Part shown: positions 8,128-16,479 of the stretch, in pieces | How positions within the stretch are numbered: position 1 is the stretch's first letter | Layout of the letters: every line of letters starts with the position of its first letter | Source: Burkholderia sp. NRF60-BP8 | Lineage (GTDB): Bacteria; Pseudomonadota; Gammaproteobacteria; Burkholderiales; Burkholderiaceae | Assembly (NCBI RefSeq): GCF_001522585.2 | Contig: NZ_CP013372.1 | Location: 62,001-126,000 of the forward strand | DNA length: 64,000 nt | Direction: 5' to 3' | Position numbers and translations under genes: made by a program | The notes under the pieces: generated by a model | What the model was told of the DNA's origin: nothing | The model's database searches: none | Seen by the model: the letters and a program-made list of their open reading frames with translations, nothing else

Positions 8128-11013
8128 ATGAAAGATATCCAGGTCAAGCGCGCGCTCCGGCTCGGCGCGATCATGTCGGCCGTGCTGTTTGCATCGCAGG
8201 CATATGCGGACGGGTTCAACGCCGCCGATGCCGCCCGCGTGCCGAGCGGCCAGTTCGTCACGCCGCTGGCCGTGCGCGGCGCGGTGCGGCAATTTCTGAA
8301 TCCCGGGCTGACGGCCTATCCGCATTTCGTCGCGGGGGAGGCCGTGCGCTCGCAATTGAGCCCCGACGGCAAGACGCTGGCGATCATCACCGCTGGTCAG
8401 AACTCGCTGTACAAGCCGGACGGCTCGGTCGATACCGCAGCGTCGACGCAGTTCATCTTCCTGTACGACGTCGCGGGCGCGAACAAGACGCACCCGGCGC
8501 TCAAGCAAGTGCTTCAGCAGACCAACGCGTTCGTCGGCCTGGTGTTTTCGCACGACGGCAGCAAGCTCTATGCGACCGGCGGCAGCGACGATGCGGTTTA
8601 CGTGTATGCGCAGCACGGCGGCGCGTGGGCGCTGTCGACCACGATCGCGCTCGGCCACGGCGGCAAGGGCGTCGGCATTCGCGTGCAGCCGAACGCAGCC
8701 GGTCTCGCGCTGTCGGCCGACGGCAAGACGCTCGTCGTCGCGAACAACTACAACGATTCGATCAGCGTGATCGATACCGCGACCGGTAGCGTGCGCTACG
8801 AGCATGACTTGCGTCCGTTCTTCTCCGGCAACGAAGGCCGTAGCGGCGATGCCGGCGGCACGTTCCCGTTCGCGGTCGCGATGAAGGGCAACGGCATCGC
8901 ATACGTATCGTCGGATCGCGATCGCGAAATCGTCGCGGTCGACGTGTCGTCGCCGTCGCATGGCCGCCTCGTGAAACGCATCAAGCTGGATGGCAACGCG
9001 CTCGGCATGACGCTCGACGCGTCGCAGTCGCGGCTGTTCGTCGCGCAGGACAACGCCGACCAGGTCGCGGTGATCGACACCGACAGCAACGCGGTCGTGA
9101 ACCGGATCGATGCGCGCGCGCCGGCCGGCGTGCTCCCGCACGGCAAGGCGCATACGGGCGCGGCAACGTACGCAGTGACGCTGTCGCGCGACGGTCGCAC
9201 GCTGTATGCGACCAACGCCGGCGCGAACGAAATCGCCGTCATACCGCTCGTCGGCGAGCGCGCGTATCGCGTCACGGGCTTGATCCCCACCGCGTTCGAG
9301 CCGCACGACGTGACGTTCAGCGCCGACGGCACGTGGATGTACGTCGTGAACGGCAAGAGCACGACCGGCCCGAACCCGGATCACCTGTTCGGCGCAACGC
9401 CGGCGCAGGCAGCCGCGTCGCACGCGTCGAACGAATATCAGTTCCAGCTCGAGCGCGCGTCGCTCGTGAGCGCGCCGGTGCCGGCGGCCCATGAACTGCC
9501 GACGCTCACGCAGCAGGCGGCCCGCAACAACTTCTATCGTCCGGAAGACAACGACCGCGACAACGAAGTGATGGGCTTCTTGCGCCGTCACATCAAGCAC
9601 GTGATCTACGTCGTCAAGGAAAACCGCACGTTCGACCAGGTGCTCGGCGACATCGGCAACGGCGCCGACGGCGATCCGCGGCTGGCCCAGTTCGGCCGCA
9701 ACATCACGCCGAACTTCCATCGTCTCGCGAGCCAGTTCGTGACGCTCGACAATTTCATGAACCCGGGCGACGGCAGCATGGACGGCTGGTCGTGGGCGCT
9801 GCAGGGGCGCGTCACCAACACGGAGACGATCACCCAGCAGATCAACTACGCGGCGGTCAATCGCGGCCTGTCGTACGAGAGCGAAGGCACCAACCGCAGC
9901 GTGCCGGTCAACTGGGAAACGGTGCAGCAGCGCGACGCGGTGGCCGGCCCGGCCGGCACGACGAACTACAGCAACGCGGCGGCGGCCCTGCCGGGCGGTG
10001 CGGCGAACCTGCTGCCCGGCACGGGCAACCATGCGTCGTCCGATGCGCCGTTCGGCCGTCAGCGCGGCTACATCTTCGATGCGGTGCTGGCCGGCGGCGG
10101 CACCGTCCGCAACTACGGCTTCCTCGTGAACAACGTCGGCAGCATCGGCACGGCCGCGAACCCGATCGTCGATCCGCATGCGGCCGGTGTCGTGCAGGCC
10201 GCCGCGCTCGATCCTCGGCTCGCGCCGATGACCGACGTGTACTTCCGCGGCTTCGACCAGACGTATCCGGATCAGTGGCGCCTCAACGAGTGGAAGCGCG
10301 AGTTCGACCAGTACGTCGCGAGCGGCAACCTGCCGACGCTGTCGCTGGTGCGTCTGTCGCACGATCACATGGGCGCGTTCGGCACGGCGTTCGCCGGCGT
10401 GAATACGCCGGAAACGCAGCAGGCGGACAACGATCTGGCCGTCGGCCGGCTCGTCGAGGCCGTGGCGAAGAGCCCGTATGCGAACGACACGCTGATCGTC
10501 GTAACCGAGGACGATGTGCAGGACGGTCCCGATCACGTGGATTCGCACCGCGGGCCCGCGTACATCGTCGGGCCGTATGTGAAGCAGGGCGCGGTGATCC
10601 GGACGCGCTACAGCCAGGTCAACGCGCTGCGTACCATCGAGGACGTGCTCGGTACGCAACACATGAACCTGAATACCGCGTATCAGCGACCGATGACCGA
10701 CGTGTTCGACGTGCATGGCCCGGCGTCGTGGAGCTATACGGCCGTCGCGTCGACGGCGCTGAAGGGCACCGGGTTGCGCGTGGCCGAAGCGGGGGGCGAG
10801 AACGCGCTGCAATACGCGGCTGGCCCGGACGTCACGCCGACGCACGACGCCGCGTACTGGGCGAAGGTGACGGCGAAGTTCGACTTCGACGATGCCGACG
10901 AAGTGCCGGCGGATCAGTTCAACCGCGTGTTGTGGAAGGGGATGATGGGCGCGCGGCCGTATCCGAAGCTGCGCGGTGTAACGCAGAAGGTCGCGAGCCG
11001 CGACGACGATTGA
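8128..11013 (+). CDS. YVTN beta-propeller fused to phosphoesterase (alkaline-phosphatase superfamily)
   Basis: A 961-aa secreted protein. A signal peptide ends near residue 27 (ASQAYA-D). Residues about 60-430 form YVTN-type propeller blades (for example FSHDGSKLYATGGSDDAVYVY, LSRDGRTLYATNAGANEIAVIP). Residues about 488-830 are a phosphoesterase of the PLC/AcpA type: HVIYVVKENRTFDQVLGD supplies the first metal-binding E/N, and VTEDDVQDGPDHVDSHRGP near residue 790 supplies later Asp/His ligands. It probably hydrolyses phosphate esters in the periplasm or outside, with the propeller as a binding or scaffold module. RBS AGAGGA precedes the start. Confidence 0.87.
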   Translation: MKDIQVKRALRLGAIMSAVLFASQAYADGFNAADAARVPSGQFVTPLAVRGAVRQFLNPGLTAYPHFVAGEAVRSQLSPDGKTLAIITAGQNSLYKPDGSVDTAASTQFIFLYDVAGANKTHPALKQVLQQTNAFVGLVFSHDGSKLYATGGSDDAVYVYAQHGGAWALSTTIALGHGGKGVGIRVQPNAAGLALSADGKTLVVANNYNDSISVIDTATGSVRYEHDLRPFFSGNEGRSGDAGGTFPFAVAMKGNGIAYVSSDRDREIVAVDVSSPSHGRLVKRIKLDGNALGMTLDASQSRLFVAQDNADQVAVIDTDSNAVVNRIDARAPAGVLPHGKAHTGAATYAVTLSRDGRTLYATNAGANEIAVIPLVGERAYRVTGLIPTAFEPHDVTFSADGTWMYVVNGKSTTGPNPDHLFGATPAQAAASHASNEYQFQLERASLVSAPVPAAHELPTLTQQAARNNFYRPEDNDRDNEVMGFLRRHIKHVIYVVKENRTFDQVLGDIGNGADGDPRLAQFGRNITPNFHRLASQFVTLDNFMNPGDGSMDGWSWALQGRVTNTETITQQINYAAVNRGLSYESEGTNRSVPVNWETVQQRDAVAGPAGTTNYSNAAAALPGGAANLLPGTGNHASSDAPFGRQRGYIFDAVLAGGGTVRNYGFLVNNVGSIGTAANPIVDPHAAGVVQAAALDPRLAPMTDVYFRGFDQTYPDQWRLNEWKREFDQYVASGNLPTLSLVRLSHDHMGAFGTAFAGVNTPETQQADNDLAVGRLVEAVAKSPYANDTLIVVTEDDVQDGPDHVDSHRGPAYIVGPYVKQGAVIRTRYSQVNALRTIEDVLGTQHMNLNTAYQRPMTDVFDVHGPASWSYTAVASTALKGTGLRVAEAGGENALQYAAGPDVTPTHDAAYWAKVTAKFDFDDADEVPADQFNRVLWKGMMGARPYPKLRGVTQKVASRDDD

Positions 11014-11037
11014 TCGTTCGGGCGGTCGAGGTGGAAG

Positions 11038-11069
11038 CGGGCCCTTCCGTCGGGAGGGCCCGTGTTTTT
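11038..11069 (+). terminator. Intrinsic terminator after phosphoesterase gene
   Basis: CGGGCCCTTCC (11038-11048) pairs with GGGAGGGCCCG (11052-11062) with one G-U, a 3-nt loop and a TTTTT run at 11065-11069. It sits between convergent genes, 25 bp after the phosphoesterase stop. Confidence 0.85.
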
Positions 11070-11124
11070 AGCGAGGCGCGTGGCAACTGAGGATATCGCC
11101 GGCTTCTGATGGGGCCGCGCGACG

Positions 11125-11562
11125 TCACGCGCGCCAGATCATGTTCGCGCTCGTGTCGGTTTCCGATGCGACGCGAAAGCCGAGTCGCTCGTAGAGCCGC
11201 CGCGCCGGGTTGCCGTGCAGCACGCTGAGCGCTACCGGCACGCGCGCATGCGCGGCGTCGGTCAGCAGCGCGTGCAATACGGCTTCGCCGATTCCCTGCC
11301 GCTGGCGCGCGGGGTGGATCTGGATCTGATGGACGTGCCATTCGCCGACCGCGCGCGTCACCTTCAGCAGGCCGATGGCGTCGGCGCCTTCGCAGACGAT
11401 CATCGCGTCGTCGAAGTTCGCGCGGATGCGCCGGTCGTGCGCTTCATCGTCGGTCGGCGCGCCGACGCGCTCCAGGTGCTCGGTCATCGTGAGCCGACGG
11501 AGCGTCAGCAGGAACGGAAGATCTTCCCGGGAGGCAGTACGCAGATGGATTGCCGGTTTCAT
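11125..11562 (-). CDS. GNAT family N-acetyltransferase
   Basis: A 145-aa GNAT enzyme, usual size for a single-domain member. It starts with IHLRTASREDLPFLLTLR. The acetyl-CoA pyrophosphate-binding motif A is seen as IQIHPARQRQGIGEAVL (Q-R-Q-G-I-G), and the C-terminal ARRLYERLGFRV strand-helix is diagnostic. The acyl acceptor is not predictable. It lies 42 bp downstream of the unknown 317-aa gene on the same strand, so co-transcription is possible. Confidence 0.88.
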   Translation of the reverse strand: MKPAIHLRTASREDLPFLLTLRRLTMTEHLERVGAPTDDEAHDRRIRANFDDAMIVCEGADAIGLLKVTRAVGEWHVHQIQIHPARQRQGIGEAVLHALLTDAAHARVPVALSVLHGNPARRLYERLGFRVASETDTSANMIWRA

Positions 11563-11604
11563 GAGTGGTGAGCGGTTGCGTCGCGCGCGAGGCTTCGACG
11601 TGGA

Positions 11605-12558
11605 TCACAGGCCCGGCAACGGAATCTGCAGGCCAGCCGGGCGATGTTCGAGGACATCCGTGACCTCGTACTCGGTTTTTGCCCCGTCCGAAGTGTGCCA
11701 CTGCTGCATACGGACATTGCACAGGAGCACGTCCCCCTTGCTGAAACTGATCTGGCTGTTGTTCACGCGCGACAGGAAGCCGGCATCCGTGATCGTCGCG
11801 TGAATCGTCGACGTGCCGTCGTACAGGCGCCATTTGTTGTCGTCCTTGAACGCAAGCGACACGATCGAGAACGCCATCTTGCGATGCTCGTCGAGCAGGA
11901 GCGCAGCGGTTGGCTCGGGCGCGTGAAACCATGGCATCTCGTCGCGGGTGACCGTTTCGTACACCTCCGTGTCGGTGCCGGCCGCGAACATCTCGATGCC
12001 GTCGCGCGCGAGCGGCGCAAGCACTTGCGCGGTTGCATGGCGAACGCGGACGTCGCGCAGCAGCGTGAGCACGGGCAGGTCGATTTCGAGGGCGTCGCCG
12101 TCGACGTGCAGCACCGCGGTGTGGTCCTGCATTCGCACTTGGGTGATCTCGCGCCCACGCAGCCATTTGAGGACCGCGAAAAGCCCGCTCCTCGCTCTTG
12201 GCGCGGCGATGCCGAGCGCGGTCAGGATCGTGACCGCGTTGGCGAGTGCCGTGCCTTCGTTGCCGCTCAACAGATCGCGCATGCGGCCGAGCAGGGTGGT
12301 CGCGAGCGTGAAATCGATGCCGAAGCTGCCGGTCTTGAAGCTGCCGCGCACGTTCACCTGCGGCCGAACCTGATCGCCGCACAGCGCGCGCGTCGACGCA
12401 TCGAGCAAATCGCCGAAGGCGAGCAGCGCGGGCGCGAGTTCGCGCACGTCCATCTCTGACGATTCGAGCGCGGGCCCGTCGTAGGTGACGCGAAATCGGC
12501 TCATCGCGTCGCAGGGGCCGATATCGGCCGGGCCGGTACTGTTTCCATTTGCGGTCAT
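11605..12558 (-). CDS. Conserved protein of unknown function, 317 aa
   Basis: I do not recognise this family by name. The protein opens with a beta-rich block (MSRFRVTYDGPALESSEMDV, from an internal Met at residue 19) and a conserved-looking VRGSFKTGSFGIDF stretch. It then has a hydrophobic helix (ALANAVTILTALGIAA, about 105-120) and a second beta-rich half ending FSKGDVLLCNVRMQQWHTSDG. There is no signal peptide. Start is either 12558 or 12504; neither has a strong Shine-Dalgarno. The reading frame and codon bias are convincing. Its position beside a MerR-ATPase and an acetyltransferase gives no firm functional clue. Confidence 0.75.
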   Translation of the reverse strand: MTANGNSTGPADIGPCDAMSRFRVTYDGPALESSEMDVRELAPALLAFGDLLDASTRALCGDQVRPQVNVRGSFKTGSFGIDFTLATTLLGRMRDLLSGNEGTALANAVTILTALGIAAPRARSGLFAVLKWLRGREITQVRMQDHTAVLHVDGDALEIDLPVLTLLRDVRVRHATAQVLAPLARDGIEMFAAGTDTEVYETVTRDEMPWFHAPEPTAALLLDEHRKMAFSIVSLAFKDDNKWRLYDGTSTIHATITDAGFLSRVNNSQISFSKGDVLLCNVRMQQWHTSDGAKTEYEVTDVLEHRPAGLQIPLPGL

Positions 12559-12892
12559 GTGGCGTGCTGGCAGGAAAGGTGGACGATACCCGAAACGAAC
12601 GCTTTCGGACGTCCTTCATGTTGAACGCGAATGACCGTTTGCGCGCGATTTTGGCCATCAGGACAAGACGACTTGCCGACGTGTCCCGACAGCGGCCGAC
12701 AAGCAACGAACTTGTCCGATAGCGTCAATCCGGACGCGAATCCATGTCAGGTTGCTGCGACCATGAATCGGTTTGAAGCGCTGCGCGCGTAGATCGGGGC
12801 AATGCAACGCCAATTGAGCGGCGAGCGATTTCTCGCGCTTCGCATCTACCGGCAGGATGCGTACATCTATCGGTTGTCGCGCGCCATCACGT
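12559..12892. other. Gap between unknown gene and MerR-ATPase gene
   Basis: 334 bp with no full-length gene. It holds a short plus-strand reading frame (12802-12945, listed separately) that runs into the end of the MerR gene. The rest shows nothing I can assign. Confidence 0.5.
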
Positions 12893-12945
12893 TCACCGAT
12901 GGGCAGATCGCGAAGTATTCGTTTCCTGCTCCGGACGAAGCATGA
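12802..12945 (+). pseudogene. Possible 47-aa remnant or small ORF
   Basis: ATG at 12802 opens a 47-codon frame (RIYRQDAYIYRLSRAITFTDGQ is the middle) that ends at 12945, inside the 3' end of the opposite-strand MerR gene. In the same frame upstream, ATG AAT CGG TTT GAA GCG CTG runs into a TAG at 12790. That looks like a longer gene broken by an early stop. The composition looks protein-like (aromatic/hydrophobic alternation), but there is no recognised family and no RBS. It may be chance. Confidence 0.25.
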
Positions 12946-13969
12946 CGGCGCGCGCTTCCGGCCGCCGCGCAATCCGCTCTCGGACCTCCGGCGCCGCGAG
13001 GCACGTGGCCACGGCTTCATACCCCGGCGCACCCGGGTAAGGCGCCACGCGCGCAGGCGGGCTGTGATTGGCCGGGCACAACAGGATGGTTTCGTCGGGG
13101 CCGACCGCTGCCAGATCGAGGATCGCCGTCGAGCGGGTCAGCAGGAACAGCGGCCGCATGCCGGCGGCCGCGCGTTCGCGTAGATGCGCGATCAATGCCA
13201 GTTGCGTGGCGCGGTCGAGGCCTTGTTCGATCATGTCGACGATCCGCACGCGCGGGCTTTCCGCTTCGAGGCTGACGAGCAGTGCGGTCAGCGCCGCCGA
13301 CGGCGTCGCGCCGTTGTCGACGAGCAACGCCGACGTGCGGTCGACGCGCGACTTCAGTTCCGGATCGGCGCGCAATGCGTCGGATGCCGCGGCGCAATCG
13401 TCGTCCAGCCGATCGAGGCCGACGAACACGGCGCCGGGCAACGCATCGGCCAGCCGAAGCGCGAGCCGCGTCTTGCCGCTCCCCAGCGAACCGATGATGT
13501 AGTTCAACGGTCGGATATCGCGACACTCGAACCGTTCGCCGCCCCACGGCCACGGCAGGCTGAACGCGACACCCGCGTCCGTTTCGCCGAGCAGCCGCGT
13601 CAGGTCGCCATCGGCCGGCATCCGGCCGCGCGTGAGGTCGGCGCGCATCGCGCGCACGCCGTCGAGCTTGCTCACGAGCGCTCGAATCCCGTGATCGAGC
13701 GCCGCTTCGTGAGCAGCCAGCACGGCGTCGAGATGGCGCGCGTCGCCGTCGAGGACGCTCGCCACTTGCGCGAGCCCGAGGCCGAGCTTGCGCAGCGCCG
13801 CGATGTCGGCGGCACGCGCGAGATCTTCCGGGCCGTACGCGCGGTATCCGGCCGGCGTGCGTGCTGGCGTAACGAGGCCCTGCCGCTCGTACAGCCGCAG
13901 CGCCTTGATCGAGACGCCGAGCCGAGCGGCGGCGGCCGATGCGTTCAAACGGGGTGTGTCCGTACCCAT
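12893..13969 (-). CDS. MerR-family regulator fused to a P-loop ATPase domain
   Basis: A 358-aa fusion. Residues about 8-75 are a MerR winged helix (AARLGVSIKALRLYERQGLVTPARTPAGYRAYGPEDL), followed by a dimerisation helix to about 115. From about 150 the protein continues where ordinary MerR regulators stop. It has a Walker A motif GSLGSGKT at 160-167, a Walker B-like VRIVDMIEQGLD and the strand PLFLLTRSTAIL, resembling AAA/SMC-like ATPase folds. No drug- or metal-binding cysteine pattern is visible. It may couple nucleotide binding to DNA binding. The nearest neighbour on the same strand is xylB (82 bp upstream), but there is no clear operon link. Confidence 0.85.
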   Translation of the reverse strand: MGTDTPRLNASAAAARLGVSIKALRLYERQGLVTPARTPAGYRAYGPEDLARAADIAALRKLGLGLAQVASVLDGDARHLDAVLAAHEAALDHGIRALVSKLDGVRAMRADLTRGRMPADGDLTRLLGETDAGVAFSLPWPWGGERFECRDIRPLNYIIGSLGSGKTRLALRLADALPGAVFVGLDRLDDDCAAASDALRADPELKSRVDRTSALLVDNGATPSAALTALLVSLEAESPRVRIVDMIEQGLDRATQLALIAHLRERAAAGMRPLFLLTRSTAILDLAAVGPDETILLCPANHSPPARVAPYPGAPGYEAVATCLAAPEVRERIARRPEARAVMLRPEQETNTSRSAHR

Positions 13970-14051
13970 CCGTCACCTCTTTGCCGACGATTCGTTGCGC
14001 TCAGCATAAAGGCGATCCCAAGGGTCGGGTCAAGCGCGATCGCGCGAACGT

Positions 14052-15518
14052 TCAGTCGGCGGCCGCGAACTCGTCCCGCAGCGCGCGATACAACCGCCGA
14101 TAGCGCGCGAGCCGCCCCGCCAGCAGGTCGGCCGACGCGGCATCGGGCACGACCGTCTCCGCGACGGGCGGCGCGACACAGACGTCCTCCAGCGTGTCGC
14201 CCGTCGCCGCGAGACGCGCAAGGCGCGCTGCGCCGAGCGCCGCCCCGACCGCGCCGTCCGCATGGCGCAGCATCGCGAGCCCCGTCGCATTCGCGCACAG
14301 CCGCGCCCAGAACGCGCTCTTCGAACCGCCGCCGATGAACGACACCGCGTCGAGCGTCGTGCCGGCCGCGCGCAGCGCGTCGTAGCCGTCGGCCATCGCG
14401 AACGCGACGCCCTCCATCACCGCATACGCGAGATCGTCGGCATCGTGCTCGTTCGACAGCCCGAAGAACACGCCACGCGCATGCGCGTCGTTGTGCGGTG
14501 TGCGCTCCCCGCCGAGATACGGCAGGAACAGCGGCGCGCGAGCCGGATCGGCGCGTTCGGCGCGCGCCGCCAGCGCGCCGGCGGTCGTGCCCTGCGCGCG
14601 CGCGAGCCAGTCGAGGCTCGCGGCGGCCGACAGGATCACGCTCATCTGGTGCCAGCGCCCTTCGACGCAGTGACAGAACGCGTGCACGGCGGCGTCCGGG
14701 TTCGGCGCGAAGCGGTCGTTGCCGGCGAACAGCACGCCCGACGTGCCGAGCGACAGGAAGCCGCTGCCGGCGCCCGTGACGCCCATGCCGATCGCGGACG
14801 CCGCGTTGTCGCCGGCGCCGCCGGCGATCGTCACGGGCCCGGCGATACCCCACTCGCGCCGCAGCGCGTCGCGCAACTGCGCCGCGGCCGCGTTGCCTTC
14901 GACGAGGCGCGGCAACTGTGCGCGCGACAGGTCGGTCGCGGCGAGCATCCGGTCGGACCAGTCGCGGCGCGCACAGTCGAGCCACAGTGTGCCCGACGCG
15001 TCGGACAGGTCGGACACGAATTCGCCGGACAGGCGCCAGATCAGGTAGTCCTTCGGCAGCAGCACCTTGTGCACCGCGCGAAACACGGCCGGCTCGTATT
15101 TCGCGAGCCACAGCAGCTTCGGCGCGGTGAAGCCGGGCATCGCCATGTTGCCGGTGATCGCGCGCGATTCCGGCACCAGTGCCTCGAGCTCGACGCATTC
15201 GGTGCCGGCGCGCGTGTCGTTCCACAGGATCGCGGGGCGCAGCACCTGGTCCGCGCGGTCGATCAGCGTCGCACCGTGCATCTGGCCGGACAGTGCGATG
15301 CCGCGCAGCGCGGCGAAGCCGGCCGGGTGCGCGGCGCGTACCGACGCGATCGCGTCGAGCATCGCGTGCCACCACGCCTGCGGGCTTTGTTCGGACCAGT
15401 GCGGATGCGGCCGGCTGATCGACAGCGTGGCCGAGCCGGTCGCGAGCGGGACCGATCGGGAATCGGTGAGGAGAACCTTGACCTCGGACGTGCCGAGATC
15501 GATGCCGAGATATGTCAC
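14052..15518 (-). CDS. xylB: Xylulokinase (FGGY kinase)
   Basis: A 488-aa FGGY-family carbohydrate kinase, close to the usual 484 aa. The N-terminal phosphate-binding strand TYLGIDLGTSEVKVLL and the FGGY signature region (SFIGGGSKSAFWARLCANATGL) are clear. SGQMHGATLID is the xylulokinase substrate loop. It phosphorylates D-xylulose to xylulose 5-phosphate. The start is GTG at 15518; its first bases overlap the stop of the AraC gene in a GTGA arrangement, so translation is coupled. Last gene of the polyol operon, it takes the product of the dehydrogenase at 17677. Confidence 0.93.
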   Translation of the reverse strand: MTYLGIDLGTSEVKVLLTDSRSVPLATGSATLSISRPHPHWSEQSPQAWWHAMLDAIASVRAAHPAGFAALRGIALSGQMHGATLIDRADQVLRPAILWNDTRAGTECVELEALVPESRAITGNMAMPGFTAPKLLWLAKYEPAVFRAVHKVLLPKDYLIWRLSGEFVSDLSDASGTLWLDCARRDWSDRMLAATDLSRAQLPRLVEGNAAAAQLRDALRREWGIAGPVTIAGGAGDNAASAIGMGVTGAGSGFLSLGTSGVLFAGNDRFAPNPDAAVHAFCHCVEGRWHQMSVILSAAASLDWLARAQGTTAGALAARAERADPARAPLFLPYLGGERTPHNDAHARGVFFGLSNEHDADDLAYAVMEGVAFAMADGYDALRAAGTTLDAVSFIGGGSKSAFWARLCANATGLAMLRHADGAVGAALGAARLARLAATGDTLEDVCVAPPVAETVVPDAASADLLAGRLARYRRLYRALRDEFAAAD

Positions 15519-16450
15519 GTATGAAGCGTCCTGTCTGGGGCGCGCGGCGGCGCGCGTCGCGGGGGCGGCGCGTCGTCGCGGCCGTGCGGTTCGTTGAGCC
15601 GGTGCAGCGCGCGGAACTTCGACGGCGGCACCTGCTTCATCGCGAGAAACTGACGGTTGAAGTTCGACAGGTTGTTGAAGCCAACCCGGTAGCAGATGTC
15701 GGTCACCGTCAGGTCGGAAAACATCAGCAGCTCGCAGGCCTCGTTGATGCGCAGCCGGTTCAGGTAGCGCACGAACGACGAGCCGGTGTGACGCCGGAAA
15801 AACCGCGTGAAGGTGCTGACGCTCATGCCGGCGAACGCGGCGACGTCGGTTTCGCGCAGCATGCCGGGCAGGTTCTGCTGCAGGTACGACAGCACCTGGT
15901 TGATGGTCGACGACATGTAGTGCTGCGCGTCGCTGCGGTAGCCGGGCCCCGCGAGCACGCGCCGCTCGCGGCACGACGACAGCCGGTCGAACAGCGACAT
16001 CAGGATCTCGACGCGCCGGCAGCCGTGCGCGTTCGCGAGTTCGAGCATCAGCGGCGCGACCTCGATGCCCACGCGGTCGGGAAACTGCACGCCGCGCGCC
16101 GCGTCGTCGATCAGGTCGATCACCGGCTGCAATTCGCTGAACGCGCCGACCATCTTCTCGATCGCATCGCGCGAGAACTGCAGCACGACGTCGCGCGACG
16201 GCACGCGTTCGCCGTCGGCGAGCTCGCTGACCCAGTTGTGCGGCAGATTCGGCCCGGTGACGATCAGGTTGCCGGGGCCGAAATCGCCGATGTGGTCGCC
16301 GACGAACACCTTGCCGCGCGACGCCTGGATCAGATGAATCTCGTACTCCGGATGGAAGTGCCACTTCGCGACCGAATGCGGATAGTCGTGGACCCACGCG
16401 CGGAACGATTCGTCGCGGTGGGTGGGAACGATCTCGAGATCCGGGTTCAT
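15515..16450 (-). CDS. AraC family transcriptional regulator of the polyol operon
   Basis: A 311-aa regulator. The N-terminal cupin (HSVAKWHFHPEYEIHLIQ, GNLIVTGPNLPHNW) is the sugar-sensing domain. Two C-terminal helix-turn-helix motifs follow (ETDVAAFAGMSVSTFTRFFRRHTGSSF and VTDICYRVGFNNLSNFNRQF). The ATG at 16450 is 29 bp after the ABC ATPase stop, and the gene overlaps xylB by 4 bp. It is embedded in the operon and is its likely activator. The C-terminus is proline/arginine-rich. The ligand is presumably a pentitol or its product. Confidence 0.92.
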   Translation of the reverse strand: MNPDLEIVPTHRDESFRAWVHDYPHSVAKWHFHPEYEIHLIQASRGKVFVGDHIGDFGPGNLIVTGPNLPHNWVSELADGERVPSRDVVLQFSRDAIEKMVGAFSELQPVIDLIDDAARGVQFPDRVGIEVAPLMLELANAHGCRRVEILMSLFDRLSSCRERRVLAGPGYRSDAQHYMSSTINQVLSYLQQNLPGMLRETDVAAFAGMSVSTFTRFFRRHTGSSFVRYLNRLRINEACELLMFSDLTVTDICYRVGFNNLSNFNRQFLAMKQVPPSKFRALHRLNEPHGRDDAPPPRRAPPRAPDRTLHT

Positions 16451-16479
16451 CGTGTGCTCCGTCGGGGCAGGCCGGCGTG

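Noticed and set aside
7627..10845. A 1072-codon open frame on the minus strand opposite the propeller genes
   Set aside because: It is antisense to two convincing secreted proteins, is Arg/Ala/His-rich with no family motif, and is explained by the high third-position GC of the plus-strand genes.
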